64,000 bases of DNA from Liolophura sinensis (lineage: Eukaryota > Mollusca > Polyplacophora > Chitonida > Chitonidae), in assembly GCF_032854445.1 (NCBI RefSeq), contig NC_088306.1, positions 26,445,764-26,509,763 on the forward strand, in the 5' to 3' direction. Positions 11,546 through 25,100 of the stretch are shown piece by piece. The stretch's first letter is position 1. Each line of letters starts with the position of its first letter. A program made the position numbers and the translations under genes. Below the pieces are notes generated by a model that did not search any database, had not been told where the DNA came from, and saw only the letters and a program-made list of their open reading frames with translations.

Positions 11546-14500
11546 GTAAGGGTTTCCCTGATAACCCTCTAGAGTGCTCTGTTTCCAGTGTTACCGTTAT
11601 TAGTCCCTAACAGTACCAGGCTGGAGGTGCAGGTGGAGGCACTGTAGGTTTACGCCATGTCTGTCAGCCCCTTCATCTGCCTGTCCATCCATCATGAGCT
11701 TTTCTCTACTTCTTTTTTAGAATGGTTCTTTGTATTTATTGAATTAGGACTTTGTACATGTACATGGCTCCATCATTTTTGGTTCATTTCGTCAGTATAA
11801 CTGCCACAATTAAATGTTTTATTGCAGAAATTTGTTTGAGGTTTTCACCTCCCAATGTGTAATATAAAACACTGCTTTACACATCCATACATACATGTAT
11901 GCTGTGTATAGCACAGCTATTCTTAGTATTGTGTATAGTACAAAGGTACAATGTACATGTCCGTTAATAACCCATTTTATGTAGTTTTAGAACTACATGT
12001 ACTGTAGGCCGTAAGCGGGAAGATCTTCCAGCAACCTGCGGATGGTCGTAGGTTTCCTCCCACCATAATGCTGGCCGCCGTCATATAAGCGAAATATTCT
12101 TGAGTATGGCGTCAAACACCAGTCAAATAATAAACAAATACATGTACTGTATATCACCTAAAGTTTAGCTTTTTTCAAGTGGCATATTTTGCTAGATTCT
12201 GGTTGATTTTATCCACCTTAGAGGGACATCTAAGAGTTACTTGTGAAGAATAATTAATGTCTTAAGAGAAAAACAGTGTTGTCATCAAAGTATCATTTCC
12301 AGACGTTTACATGTATGCCCTTCTGAAAGCACATTTTACATATATTTTTACATGTCAACTGGTAAAATACGGCTGTTCTATTTATAAATTTTAAAATGCA
12401 CCTTTCAGAATGTAATTAATCTTGAGCATGTAAATTGTTCTGAATAAATAAGTGTTTACATGAAAGTGTATTTGGATCATTTGGTGGCCCAATGCCCAAG
12501 TGACTGCTGCAAACATGCTTATTATATACACTGAATAATGATCTAACTCTCACCTGATTTAATGATGCATTTACTATTCATGCTGTGCATTGTTTGTGTT
12601 TGTATTGCACATGGATATAGACCATAAAGTTTGTATTGTGCTTGGATATAGCACGTAAAGTTTGTACTGCACATGGATATAGCTTGTAAAGTTTGTATTG
12701 TACATGGATATAGCCCGTAATGTTTGTATTGCACATGGATATAGCCTGTAAAGTTTGTATTGCACATGGATATAGCATGTAAAGTTTGTATTGCACATGG
12801 ATATAGGCTGTAAAGTTTGTATTGTATATGGATATAGCCTGTAAAGTTTGTATTGTANNNNNNNNNNNNNNNNNNNNNNNNNNNNNNNNNNNNNNNNNNN
12901 NNNNNNNNNNNNNNNNNNNNNNNNNNNNNNNNNNNNNNNNNNNNNNNNNNNNNNNNNNNNNNNNNNNNNNNNNNNNNNNNNNNNNNNNNNNNNNNNNNNN
13001 NNNNNNNNNNNNNNNNNNNNNNNNNNNNNNNNNNNNNNNNNNNNNNNNNNNNNNNNNTATTGTACATGGATATAGCATGTAAAGTTTGTATTGCACATGG
13101 ATATAGGCTGTAAAGTTTGTATTGTATATGGATATAGGCTGTAAAGTTTGTATTGTGCATGGATATAGCATGTAAAGTTTGTATTGCACATGGATATAGG
13201 CTGTAAAGTTTGTACTGTACATGGATATAGCCTGTAAAGTTTGCATTGTGAATGGATATAGCCTGTAAAGTTTGTATTGCACATGGATATAGCCTGTAAA
13301 GTTTGTACTGTACATGGATATAGCCTGTAATGTTTGTATTGTACATGGATATAGCCTGTAAAGTTTGTATTGTACATGGATATAGCCTGTAAAGTTTGTA
13401 TTGTATATGGATATAGCCTGTAAAGTTTGTATTGCACATGGATATAGCCTGTAAAGTTTGTACTGTACATGGATATAGCCTGTAAAGTTTGCATTGTGAA
13501 TGGATATAGCCTGTAAAGTTTGTATTGCACATGGATATAGCCTGTAAAGTTTGTACTGTACATGGATATAGCCTGTAATGTTTGTATTGTACATGGATAT
13601 AGCCTGTAAAGTTTGTATTGTACATGGATATAGCCTGTAAAGTTTGTATTGTGTATGGATATAGCCTGTAAAGTTTGTATTGCACATGGATATAGCCTGT
13701 AAAGTTTGTACTGTACATGGATATAGCCTGTAATGTTTGTATTGTACATAGATATAGCCTGTAAAGTTTGTATTGTACATGGATATAGCCTGTAAAGTTT
13801 GTATTGTGCATGGATATAGCCTGTAAAGTTTGTACTGCACATGCATCTGGCATTGTCTGTGTTCAAGTTCATCTTACCATGAACTTCACTGCACAGTTAG
13901 TAGGCCTGATATTAAACTCACTTATTGGTATAAGTTCATGTATATATATGTTAACAGTACATGTGAATAGGGTGCACATAAATACCAAGGGTCACTTTGT
14001 GTCACCATGTCCCAGATTGTTCATTGCTCTAACTGCCATTGGGATCTAAATGCCAACCAATAGCGTTATACCTACAAGTACATGTACATGTATACCTTAT
14101 TTCGCCTAAAGTTTAGCGTTTATCAAGTGACGCATTTTGCTTGATTCAGGCCCTGGGATCATGAAGCAATCTTATACCTAAGCCAAAATTTCAAATCACT
14201 TTCAAATTGTTATTTCTTACGTAACAAGGGGCCTCCGTGGCTCAGTTGGTTAGCGCGCTAGCGCAGCGTAATGACCCAGGAGCCTCTCACCAATGCAGTC
14301 ACTGTGAGTTCAAGTCCAGCTCATGCTGGCTTCCTCTCCGGCCGTAAGTGGGAAGGTCTGACAGCAACCTGCGGATGGTTGTGGGTTTCCCCAGGGCACT
14401 GCCCGGTTTCCACCCACCATAATGCTGGCCGCCGTCGTATAAGTGAAATATTCTTGAGTACGCCCTGAAACACCAATCAAATAAATCAATAAATCTTACG

Positions 14501-14783
14501 TAACAAGGTCAACATATTGCCTGACATAAATTGTGGGTGAGTTATTGTAAAACGAATCTCAGCTAAAATAATGGAAAGGAACATACCAAATGTAATGACG
14601 GAAATTTTGATTTGAAGTTTAAGAATTCTCTGTGATGCTGAAGCCTGATTTGTATAGGGCCCTATTAGTTTTGCATCCGAAAAACTTAAGTGTTGGCATT
14701 AAAAGGAGCATTTTGATATCTTTATGTATATATTTACATACCAGGTTTTAGGTGCAATACATTACATGTATGTATACTGTATA

Positions 14784-14825
<42 letters not shown>

Positions 14826-16109
14826 ATATATAGTTCCCGTCAAACACTTCTATGGACATGTACAGGAGGCCTTAATTCTGTGCTGCCGTACATTGTACAG
14901 TGGACATTCCAAATGCACACTCATTTACATGTATTCAGATGGGTGATTTTGTTTATAATGGAGTTATGTAAAATAACAATGACCAGTGCTAATTTAAATG
15001 ACAATGGTATTCATTCGAATGGAGTTACAATTCATGTGCTGATAATAAGCTTAGGGAAACCCATCATATCTATAACCATGGGCAAATGCACAAAGAAAAC
15101 ATATTTAGTTGTGAAATGACACAGAATCTTCCTCTCAAATTATTGATGATAAAATTGCATGTTCATCACAAAAACATCAAGTGCCAAAAGATGAAGAGCT
15201 TTACTTAATAGGACATATCATGCAATCAAGTGATATCTGAGTGGACAAGTATGTAAGAATGACGTCAGGTTAACATCAGATTTGCCTAATTATGACTCTG
15301 GTACATGCAGTGTGAAGCTTTTCAGCTGTATGTGGTTGGGTCTATTAAATCCTTAGGACACGATATTGTCACTGATTGTGTGTGGACCACCGTTCAGTCA
15401 TGTAGTCATATGTGAAGCGCCCAATGTAAGCTAGCATTTAATCATTAATATCTAGCTGTGATCAAAATGGCATGCGTGTCTGTCTGCCTGATTTAAGGGC
15501 TACAAATAGGCTGTTTGAAAGATTTATAACCACATGTCTGGCTCTGTTGTAAAAAGCCATTGAGCATGAAAACCACTAAAATCTTGTTCACAATAATGAA
15601 TGGATTAGAAAAGCTGTCACCACACACATACATCTACATAGGCTGTACTTTCAATTCTAAACAAATTTGGCCACTGAAATGTAATTCTGTTTGAAAGCAT
15701 GTAATGCTTATTATGATGTCTGAGACTAAAACGTATTGGATAGATAGGGGTATAGATGAACGTCACAGAAATCAGACGATAATCTGTCCAGGTCAAAGAG
15801 GATTCCTCTAATGTGGCAAACATGTCCTGTGTCTCTGGTAGAATTTATCGAGTATTGAGGTGTACATATTTAAAGATGCACCAGATGATCCATAATTATC
15901 GGATCAGCTACATTTAGGTTATAGTTGTGTGACTGAGCTTTTATTTCTAGAAGATTTCATTCTTTTATGCAAGAAGAGAGAGGGTGTTTTCAGGGATGGG
16001 CAGCTTTTACAGCTGATTTCATCCGATTCTGCAGGGAAATTCTCTTTGTGTTTTATTTGCAGTTATTGAAATAAGGAAAATTGTAATGATCCGTAGGCGT
16101 GTGTATATA

Positions 16110-16155
<46 letters not shown>

Positions 16156-19100
16156 TGTGCCCAAATATTTAGACCTAATACACAGAAGATTCTGGTATTT
16201 GGTATTTAAAGGGTGTGGCATACAATTTACATGTATATCAGTTGAAAGAAGGGAATTCCCGTAATTTAATTACGTGTTTGAAAAAAACAAAAATACAGTT
16301 TACAAATTTTGAATATATACATGTACCTTTACATACACGTACACTGTTAACTCCCATTATTGTCTCGAAATCTTGTGATTGTTGTCTGTTTCATGGAAAT
16401 TATTTCCATGCCATCAATTTGTGAAAGTAAAATGTGAAATCTTCCACATCATTGTAGAACTGCATGTACATAAAACAGTAGATGTCAGTTGCAGGGCCGT
16501 AATGTGTGTGATGAAATGCCATGAAGGAAATATGACATGGACGAGTGTAAATATGACATGGACGAGTGTAAATATGACATGGACGAGTGTAAATATGACA
16601 CGGACGAGTGTAAATATGACACGGACGAGTGTAAATATGACACGGACGTGTGTTGAAGCGTGTTGTTATTTCATGTTATTTCCCTGTGTTTTCAGCGTGA
16701 CTTGTTGAGCTTCACAGTACTGGTGATCACTTTCCTCTACGTACTGTTTTATTTCTACTTCTGGCTGGTTGCAGTCAACGACTACGACGATTTTAATTGG
16801 TGAGTTTCGTGTAATCACATGTACGCCAACATGTATGTACTCACTTCAGGTATTAGAGCATTTTTAATTTCTGTTTGCGGGCAGTAACTAGGATGATTCA
16901 GTTTGTGTGTCGTGATTATTTTATACATCGTAGTTCAAGTCAACTTCAGGTGGGTTTGCTTTCCGGTTGCACGTGGGAATGTCTGCCTGCAACGTGTGGA
17001 TGGTCTGCAGTGATTGTCTATCAAGGTCCCTGTTTTGTTAAATACCACTTGATTTATTTATTTATTTATTTATTTGATTGGTGTTTTACGCTGTACTCAA
17101 GAATATTTCACTTATACGATGGCGGCCAGCATTATGGTGGGAGGAAACCGGGCAGTGCCAGGGAGAAACCCACGACCATCCGCAGGTTGCTTGCAAACCT
17201 TCCCACGTACGGCTGGACAGGAAGTCTGCATGAGCTGGACTTGAACTCACAGCAACCGCATTGATGAGAGGCTCGTGGGTCATTACGCTGCACTGGCGCG
17301 CTAACCAACTGAGCCACGGAGGCCGCCTGAATACCACTTGACTCGCACATATAAACATAATGCAAATCTGTATCTGTAGATCATGTTCATTACAGACTTC
17401 ACAAGGTACATGTACAGTTATGGTGCATGTTTAAACACATGTGTAACTCTTTCACGTCTTCTAGCCATAGGAGTGACTCTCATTGTATTTGAAAAATTCT
17501 TGAATACATGGGTACCAAGAACACAAGCAGCTAAACCACATGTCACGATATGCAATAATCCAGGAGGTATGGCGGAGACAGAGACAGGGAAAACAGAGGT
17601 GGGTAATCACCGGTCACTGTACCGAGTGTGTCCACCGTTAGCATCACAAAAAGCGACCACTCTGTTTTCATGCTGCCATGGCTTCTGGATTATAGCATTA
17701 CAATCTGAATACTTACCCTAATTGTTGAGTTAAGATGCTATTTAATACTGAGAATAAACAATGTAAAATTGCTGTATGCATTTATATTTTCGTTGAGTTT
17801 ACCAAATATTAGGTGATTTTTTTTTACGAAAATTTTTTAAGGATGACATAAATTCCCAGGCGTAAAAACATTAACTGTTAGACAACTAGGAAGGGGATTT
17901 GAATGTATCGTTAACCAATATATTGTCGTTCTGTTGGTCACTTTAATTATCTAATTCATCAATAGGCGAATTTAAGGTAAGTGTTCAATGTCTGCTATGT
18001 AATACATTTGCTGTTGAACATGTTAAACAACGAGTAAGGTAATTTAAATGTGTCATTATTAACCAGTTTCTCATTGCTCTGTTGATCAGGTACATCAACT
18101 TGCTCACCAGATGGTACCCCTGGTATAAGGTTTTCCTGGGCTTCACCTGCGCTATCTTCATTTACTATGCTATACTTATGGTAAGCCTATCACATGCACT
18201 TGCATATTTATATCAATGGCTTAGCCAGGTGGGTGTCTCGGTGTTTTGAGAGGTCTATTCTGACAGGGTGGGAGAGGTAGGCAAATAGGAAGCAAAATTT
18301 GGAAATGAGACAGTCCGGTTTCATGTTCTTACTAAATCTTTGATTTCTTATTACAAGCGTTAAAGAAAAACAAAAAATATTCAAAACTTTTGCCAAAAAT
18401 GTGCATTTTCAGAGGCAAATAAATGTAAGTGTCATAAAATATTCCCTTTGGTGCTGATTGATACTTTAGTTTTTCTAATTTTTTTACCTTCCAAGGTTAC
18501 ATTATATATTTATACATGGGAGGCCAAACTTAGCTATGCAGTTAAAATCTGCAGTAGCTGTACAACTCTCAACTGTCAGCGCAAGAAGTGCAGATTCAAA
18601 CCCACTCATTGACTGAAGGAGTCAAAATGTAATTTACTCATTTTTAGGAATGAAAATAGTGATCTGAAGTTAGGCCAAGGTCATCAAAGAGATGCTTTTG
18701 TAATTATTCATAATTTTATGAATACAGAAATGATAGTCTGTTGTGTCATTAAACTGAAAAGCTCAAAACATCTGACATTAATCAGTTGGACCATTGGAAT
18801 GGGAATTTATTAGGCTGAATTAATGTACTCCAGTTACTTTGTATACACCTACATGTATAGGCAAGGTAATTTCAAGGTTTACATTCTTATAGTTACATGT
18901 ACTATTTCTTTACCTAGTGTTAGATCTAAGTTCCGTGGACTTTATGAAAAGTTGCATACCAGTATTTTAATTGTTAGCATCAGTCTCCAGGATAACAGTA
19001 CATAATTATGTTGACATCTTGTACTGTGTACATATATGTATATGTGTCCAGGCTTACATTTACGTGTGTGTTTCAGTGCCTCACCCTGCTTCATGTCACC

Positions 19101-22100
19101 CACGGTCATCAGCTGTACGTCTACCCCGTCCATCTCATCCTCAGCCTCATCACCCTGGCCTGCTGTGTGGCCGCCACTGTCATGTTTGATAGGCTGTGGC
19201 GTTCAGAATGGACAGTACTGAAGTTATCGCTACAGGTACGTTTTATACATATGTTGCATTCTCAGAAGTGGGCCAACAGCCACGAATCTTGGAATGCTGT
19301 AGATTTATGTCGCTGTTTACAAATAGTATGACTGTGTACTTCATTTGGGTTGAGGGGCATCCATGGCCGAGGGGGTTAGCACGCCAAAGCAGCGCAATGA
19401 CCCAGGAGCCTCTCACCATTGTTGTAGTTCAAGTCCAGCTCATGCTGGCTTCCCCTGCGGGTGTATGTGGGAAGGTCTCCCAGCAGCCTGCAGATGGTGG
19501 CGGGTTTTCTCCAGGTTCTGCCTGGTTTCCTCCCACCATAGTGCTGGCCGCCATCATATAAGAGAATTATTCTGGAGTATGGCGTAAAACACAAATCAAA
19601 TTAATAAGTGAAATTCATTTGGGTTGAGTTATTGTACTTTGTACTTTGTACTCCTAGCTCAGTGAGGAAAGCAGGAGAGTATTGTCATTGTAGGTACGCC
19701 TCTGTCTGTCCATCTCTCACACTACATGTTAGCAAAATATCTGTAGAAATTTGTATTGCATCAATATATATAGCATACACTTTGTTCTTGTACTGTAGGG
19801 GAAAATATGTACACATACCTGTTTATGTCACACATGCAAAAGTTTGTGAGTTGTTTGTCAGAGGCCAGTGGTTTACTCCATCAGGTTTAATACAGTCATA
19901 AAGCTGAACACTGTTCTGTAACTAAACAATTCGCTCTTAAACCCCAACTGGAATTTCCTTCATCCTCAGATCACTGGCCCATTTCTTCATATTGGAGCTG
20001 TAATATTGATGACTCTGATGACATGGATCATTGCTGGCAACTGGCTGCAGCTCTCTCATAAAGGTAAGCGCTACCTACTGTGTCCTTCCTGTAAGAACAC
20101 ATGAACATTTCCAAGACAGTTGAGCATAAAGTACAGTAGGAGACTTGTGAACCTTGGACCCCTTTTCTCAACGCGAACATGTGGACGTGTGCTCTGTGTA
20201 CTGCATGTAAGAGTACATGGACATTTTGTGAACCCCTTATTTTTCACAAAGCACACCTGTATACATGTAGTCTGTGTATTGCATGTAAGAGTACATGAAC
20301 AATTTACTGACGCCTTTTTAGTATGCATGTAAATGTGCAACATGTGTATAAGTTTGGGGCGGGGCCTCCATGGATCAGTTGGTTAGCACGCTAGCGCAGC
20401 GTAATGACCCAGGAGCCTCTCAACAGTGCATTCCCTGTGAGTTCAACTCCAGCTGATGCTGGCTTTCTCTCTGGCCGTACGTGGAAAGGTCTGGCAGCAA
20501 CCTGCGGGTGGTTGTGGGTTTCCCTCAGCCTCTGCCCCGTTTCCCCCCACCATAATGCTAGCTGCCGTGGTATAAGTCAAATATTCTTGAGTACGGCACC
20601 AATCAAGTAAATAAATAAATATAAGCCTGGTGCAGTATTTCACATAGCACGGGTATATACATTGTACACCAGTAGCTTTGTAGTGGTGACACAGTGTGTA
20701 CTACATGTGTCTTGGATACGGGAGGTTATGGTACATATAAATGTACATCTGTGTATACTGGGAATGTTAGGCACATATTTGCCATACCTTTGAAACGTGA
20801 TAAGAGAAGGTTCTAATATACCCACTGAATACATGCCGACATGGCAGATGTACATGTGGATAGCCTGGTCAGTTGGAATTGCCCAGTTTATCAAATGTGC
20901 ATTCTTGTAATTTGCATTAATGATCTGATTATATTGGGGAAAAAACATTGAAGAGATATTTATGACGCTGTTTTTTTTCTGTTAGCTTCTCCCTCTTTTC
21001 ACACCTGGACAGGTAAGTTTGTTAGCCATTGGTGTTTGGGAATCTCCCTCCCCCACGGTTGAGTTTACTTGATTTTTCCCCCAAAACCTTGTTTTGATGT
21101 TTCAGGGTTTCTGAAGTGCATAACTTTTGCATTTACCTTTGTAGACGGAGTCGGCAGTGCTATAGAGCTGAGTCGTTATTGATGAATGTTTTAATACCTG
21201 AATTTTTAAGTTTTTACAGCTTTTAAGTTCATAGAGCCCCTTTTAGTATATGTAGAATCCCTTTCACATACATGACATACGTCTGGCATGGTATAATTGT
21301 GAGAATGATCTTCATTGTGGTTTGCTTTGTTTCCCGATTTGCCCCAGCATATATTTGTCTTTTTGGTGATTGTTTTTTATTCCCTATTATCTAACATGTA
21401 GTGGGTACATTTTTTAACAGGTTTAATATTGTTTTTTTTTTTTTTTACTTTTTTAATATTATTATTGTTTGTTTTTTTTTTGTTTTTTTTTTTGGACATT
21501 GACTGTAATAATCCATGTGTATGTCATAATGCCGTTTAGCCATACAGAATTTGCAGAATGCTCCCAGTGACTAATGATGTGCATGTAGATTATCGAAGTT
21601 GCCATGACAGCGCGTTTTGAGGACGTTCGTTTTTTATGCCAGTGAAGTGAATTTTAGTGTAGTGGTTAATGAACAAGAGGTCACTGTAAGTGGGGCTATT
21701 GGAACAAAATAAATTGCTCTCTAGCTGATTGATTTTATAAGTGAAATGCAGAGGGTGTATGGATTTCCTCCGAGAAATTTAACTGAGATAACACTTGATG
21801 ATGATTTTGTTTACATGGAGATTGTTCCGTTACTCTCTATGGTTTCAGTGTTAATAAATCATGCATGAGGCTTTTGTATAGCTGTCTATAACCTTATGGT
21901 TCACTATGGTCTGTAATTTGTTCAAAAGGCCAGGGCTCGTGTCTCTTTGATGTCGGAATGTCATGCTGTTAATGTTTACTATGTATAATGGCTCTTTTAT
22001 CTGGTAGTAGATTGCGTCATATAGACATGACAGGTAACAAACTGGTACAAATACGGATTATGGAACATGACATTAGACAACTTCAGTCGTCAGCAATAGT

Positions 22101-25100
22101 TTATATACTGTATGTACATGAACATGCAAATAAATATAAATGAACTAAACCAATAGTGAATTGTCTTTATGAAAAAAGCTGCCACAGCCATGTAACCTAG
22201 CTTATAACCCAGCCTGTAGACAATACTTTTGCTTCAGTCGTTCATCATGTTGAGCATTGTTAATTACATGTAACAAAGGGTAAAAAAATTGTTAATTACA
22301 TGTAACAAAGGGTAAAAAATTGTTAAAAATTGTTAATTACATGTAACAAAGGGTAAAAAATTGTTAATTAAACTATCCATGTTTAAATAGGCTGTAGCAG
22401 AGACTTCCGACAAAATATCCATATTCACTATGAAACAATCAAATATATTTTCTATGTTTGACAAGAATAGCTTAAACAATAAGATTTCAGTAAGCGTCAT
22501 ACTTGTAACTATATTACTTATTATAGTCACTGTTAAATGATTCTAAGGGGCCTCCGTGGCTCAGTTGGTTAGCGCTCAAGGGCAGCGTAATGACCCAGGA
22601 GTTTCTCACCAATGCGGTCACTGTGAGTTCAAGTCCAGCTCATGCTGGCTTCCTCTCCGGCCGTAAGTGGGAAGGTCTGGCCGCAACCTGCGGATGGTCG
22701 TGGGTTTCCCCTGGCTCTGCTCGGTTTTCTCCCATCATAGTGCTGGCCGCCGTCGTGTAAGTGAAATATTCTTGAGTACGGCGTAAAACACCAATCAAAC
22801 AAATAAATAAATGACTCTAATGTTTGAATATTAAGCTGTAATGCAACCTGGTTTATATATTATATAAATTTTTGGAATCTTTGCACCAATATTGAATAGT
22901 AATACTTGTATGATACCTGATAAGGCTGGTATTTTATGAAATCTGGCTATTCTGAAATATTTTGGCTAAAATACTTGATTGCACTAATGCACTGGTCAGT
23001 TTTTTGCCAAAAGTCTCTGGTATGCCCTCTTTAATTAACATCGTTTATGAAACAATGCATCAGTTATATCCACTCGTAAAATTATGTACAGATAAATTTT
23101 TTATTTGATAAATATATATACATTAGTTCCTCAACTTTTAGTGCAGTTTATGCACCTTTTTAACTTGATTTTGAGGAAACAGGCAACATTGGCTGGATTG
23201 GCCAAGCTCTGGCCTTCACAAAAGGTATAGTTGTGTCAATCTGTGCAGAATAAAGCCTTCAGAATATGCTTGAATAAATATCTTCCCCAAATATGCAAAA
23301 AGGTTGAAGAATTGCTGTATCATATTATATTTCCCTTTTTATATTTTGAATCATTCTGTTGTTGGTGACTGTAGAAGTTCTCCCCCCCCCCCCCCCCCTC
23401 CCAGCATGAGTGACTTATTTCCGTGTTTCAAATTTCCTCACTTCAACTTTTCCTAGTGTCCATTCTACCCTTTTCTAATGTACAACATTGCGTGTTGACA
23501 CTTTGTATGTCTAGCCACCTTTCAAAATCATTTGAGGAAGAAGGGAAATAGGTTTTGGCCAGGATTGGCAAGATATAGCTATTTCAATGTACATACGGGT
23601 CTTCATGTTGGTCATGATTGTCAAGATATCTGCTTATTTCATGGCGGAATGGCTGTAGTACATGTGCATTAGACATTGCACTAGTGGCATGTGAAGAATT
23701 CCAACCAGAAGTGAAGATAGGGCTACAAAAAATCTCTTTCACTGGACTGGCATCCAGCAGTTATTTCAGGGCTTTTGTTATCTTTTTAAGTAAAAGCTGT
23801 ACCCTGGAATAGCCAGCTACATGCCAGAGAATTGAATGAAGGTAAAATGGGAGCTTGGTCAAAGTAGACAGTCACATGTAGATGCTCAGAGTTTTACAGC
23901 CACATGTAGCTGCTCAGAGTTTTACAGCCACGTGTAGCTGCTCAGAGTTTTACTGAAGTAAACAGCCACATGTAGCTGCTCAGAGTTTTACTAAAGTAGA
24001 CAGCCACAGGTAGTTGCTCAGAGTTTTACTAAAGTAAACAGCCACATGGAGCTGCTCGGAGTTTTACTAAATTAAACAGCCACATGGAGCTGCTCAGAGT
24101 TTTACTAAATTAAACAGCCACATGGAGCTGCTCAGAGTTTTACTAAATTAAACAGCCACATGGAGCTGCTCAGAGTTCTACTGAAGTAAACAGCCACATG
24201 AAGCTGCTCAGAGTTTTACTAAATTAAACAGCCACATGGAGCTGCTCAGAGTTTTACTAAATTAAACAGCCACGTGTAGCTGCTCAGAGTTTTACTAAAT
24301 TAAACAGCCACCTGTAGCTGCTCAGAGTTTTACTAAAGTAAACAGCCACATGTAGCTGCTCAGAGTTTTACTGAAGCAAACAGCCACATGTATCTGCTCA
24401 GAGTTTTACTGAAGTAAACAGCCACATGGAGCTGCTCAGAGTTATACTAAAGTAAACAGCCACATGGAGCTGCTCAGAGTTTTACTGAAGTAAACAGCCA
24501 CATGTAGCTGCTCAGAGTTTTACTGAAGTAAACAGCCACATGGAGCTCCTCAGAGTTTTACTGAAGTAAACAGCCACATGGAGCTGCTCAGAGTTTTACT
24601 GAAGGAAACAGCCACATGGAGCTGCTCAGAGTTTTACTAAAGTAAACAGCCACATGTAGCTGCTCAGAGTTTTACTGAAGTAAACAGCCACCTGCAGTTG
24701 CTCAGTTTTACTATAGTAAACAGCCAGGTGTAGCTGCTCAGAGTTTTACAAGAGTAAACAGCCACATGTAGCTGCTCAGAGTTTTACTAAAGTAAACAGC
24801 CACATGCAGTTGCTCAGTTTTACCAAATTAAACAGCCACATGGAGCTGCTCAGAGTTATACTAAAGTAAACAGCCACATGGAGCTGCTCAGAGTTTTACT
24901 GAAGGAAACAGCCACATGGAGCTGCTCAGAGTTTTACTGAAGTAAACAGCCACATGTAGCTGCTCAGAGTTTTACTGAAGTAAACAGCCACATGTAGCTC
25001 CTCAGAGTTTTACTGAAGTAAACAGCCACATGGAGCTGCTCAGAGTTTTTCTGAAGTAAACAGCCACATGAAGCTGCTCAGAGTTATACTAAAGTAAGCA

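Noticed and set aside
12543-13872. Three overlapping open frames of 420-436 codons on the minus strand
   Set aside because: Translation of the 31-bp minisatellite through an N gap; periodic peptide with no family resemblance.
14228-14330. Possible tRNA gene (good A and B boxes)
   Set aside because: Part of a SINE head with target duplications; no credible acceptor stem or anticodon arm pairing was found.
14271-14468. Frame starting MTQEPLTNAV, also seen at 20404 and 31495
   Set aside because: Read-through of SINE-A bodies; recurs in every copy and is not a protein gene.
20986-21012. A 27-nt micro-exon with good borders (TTTCTGTTAG ... ACAG|GTAAGT) in GDPD5-like intron 5
   Set aside because: Splicing exon 5 directly to 27165 gives exactly the human spacing between membrane segments 4 and 5. 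Adding nine residues would break it. It might be an optional micro-exon, but there is no support.
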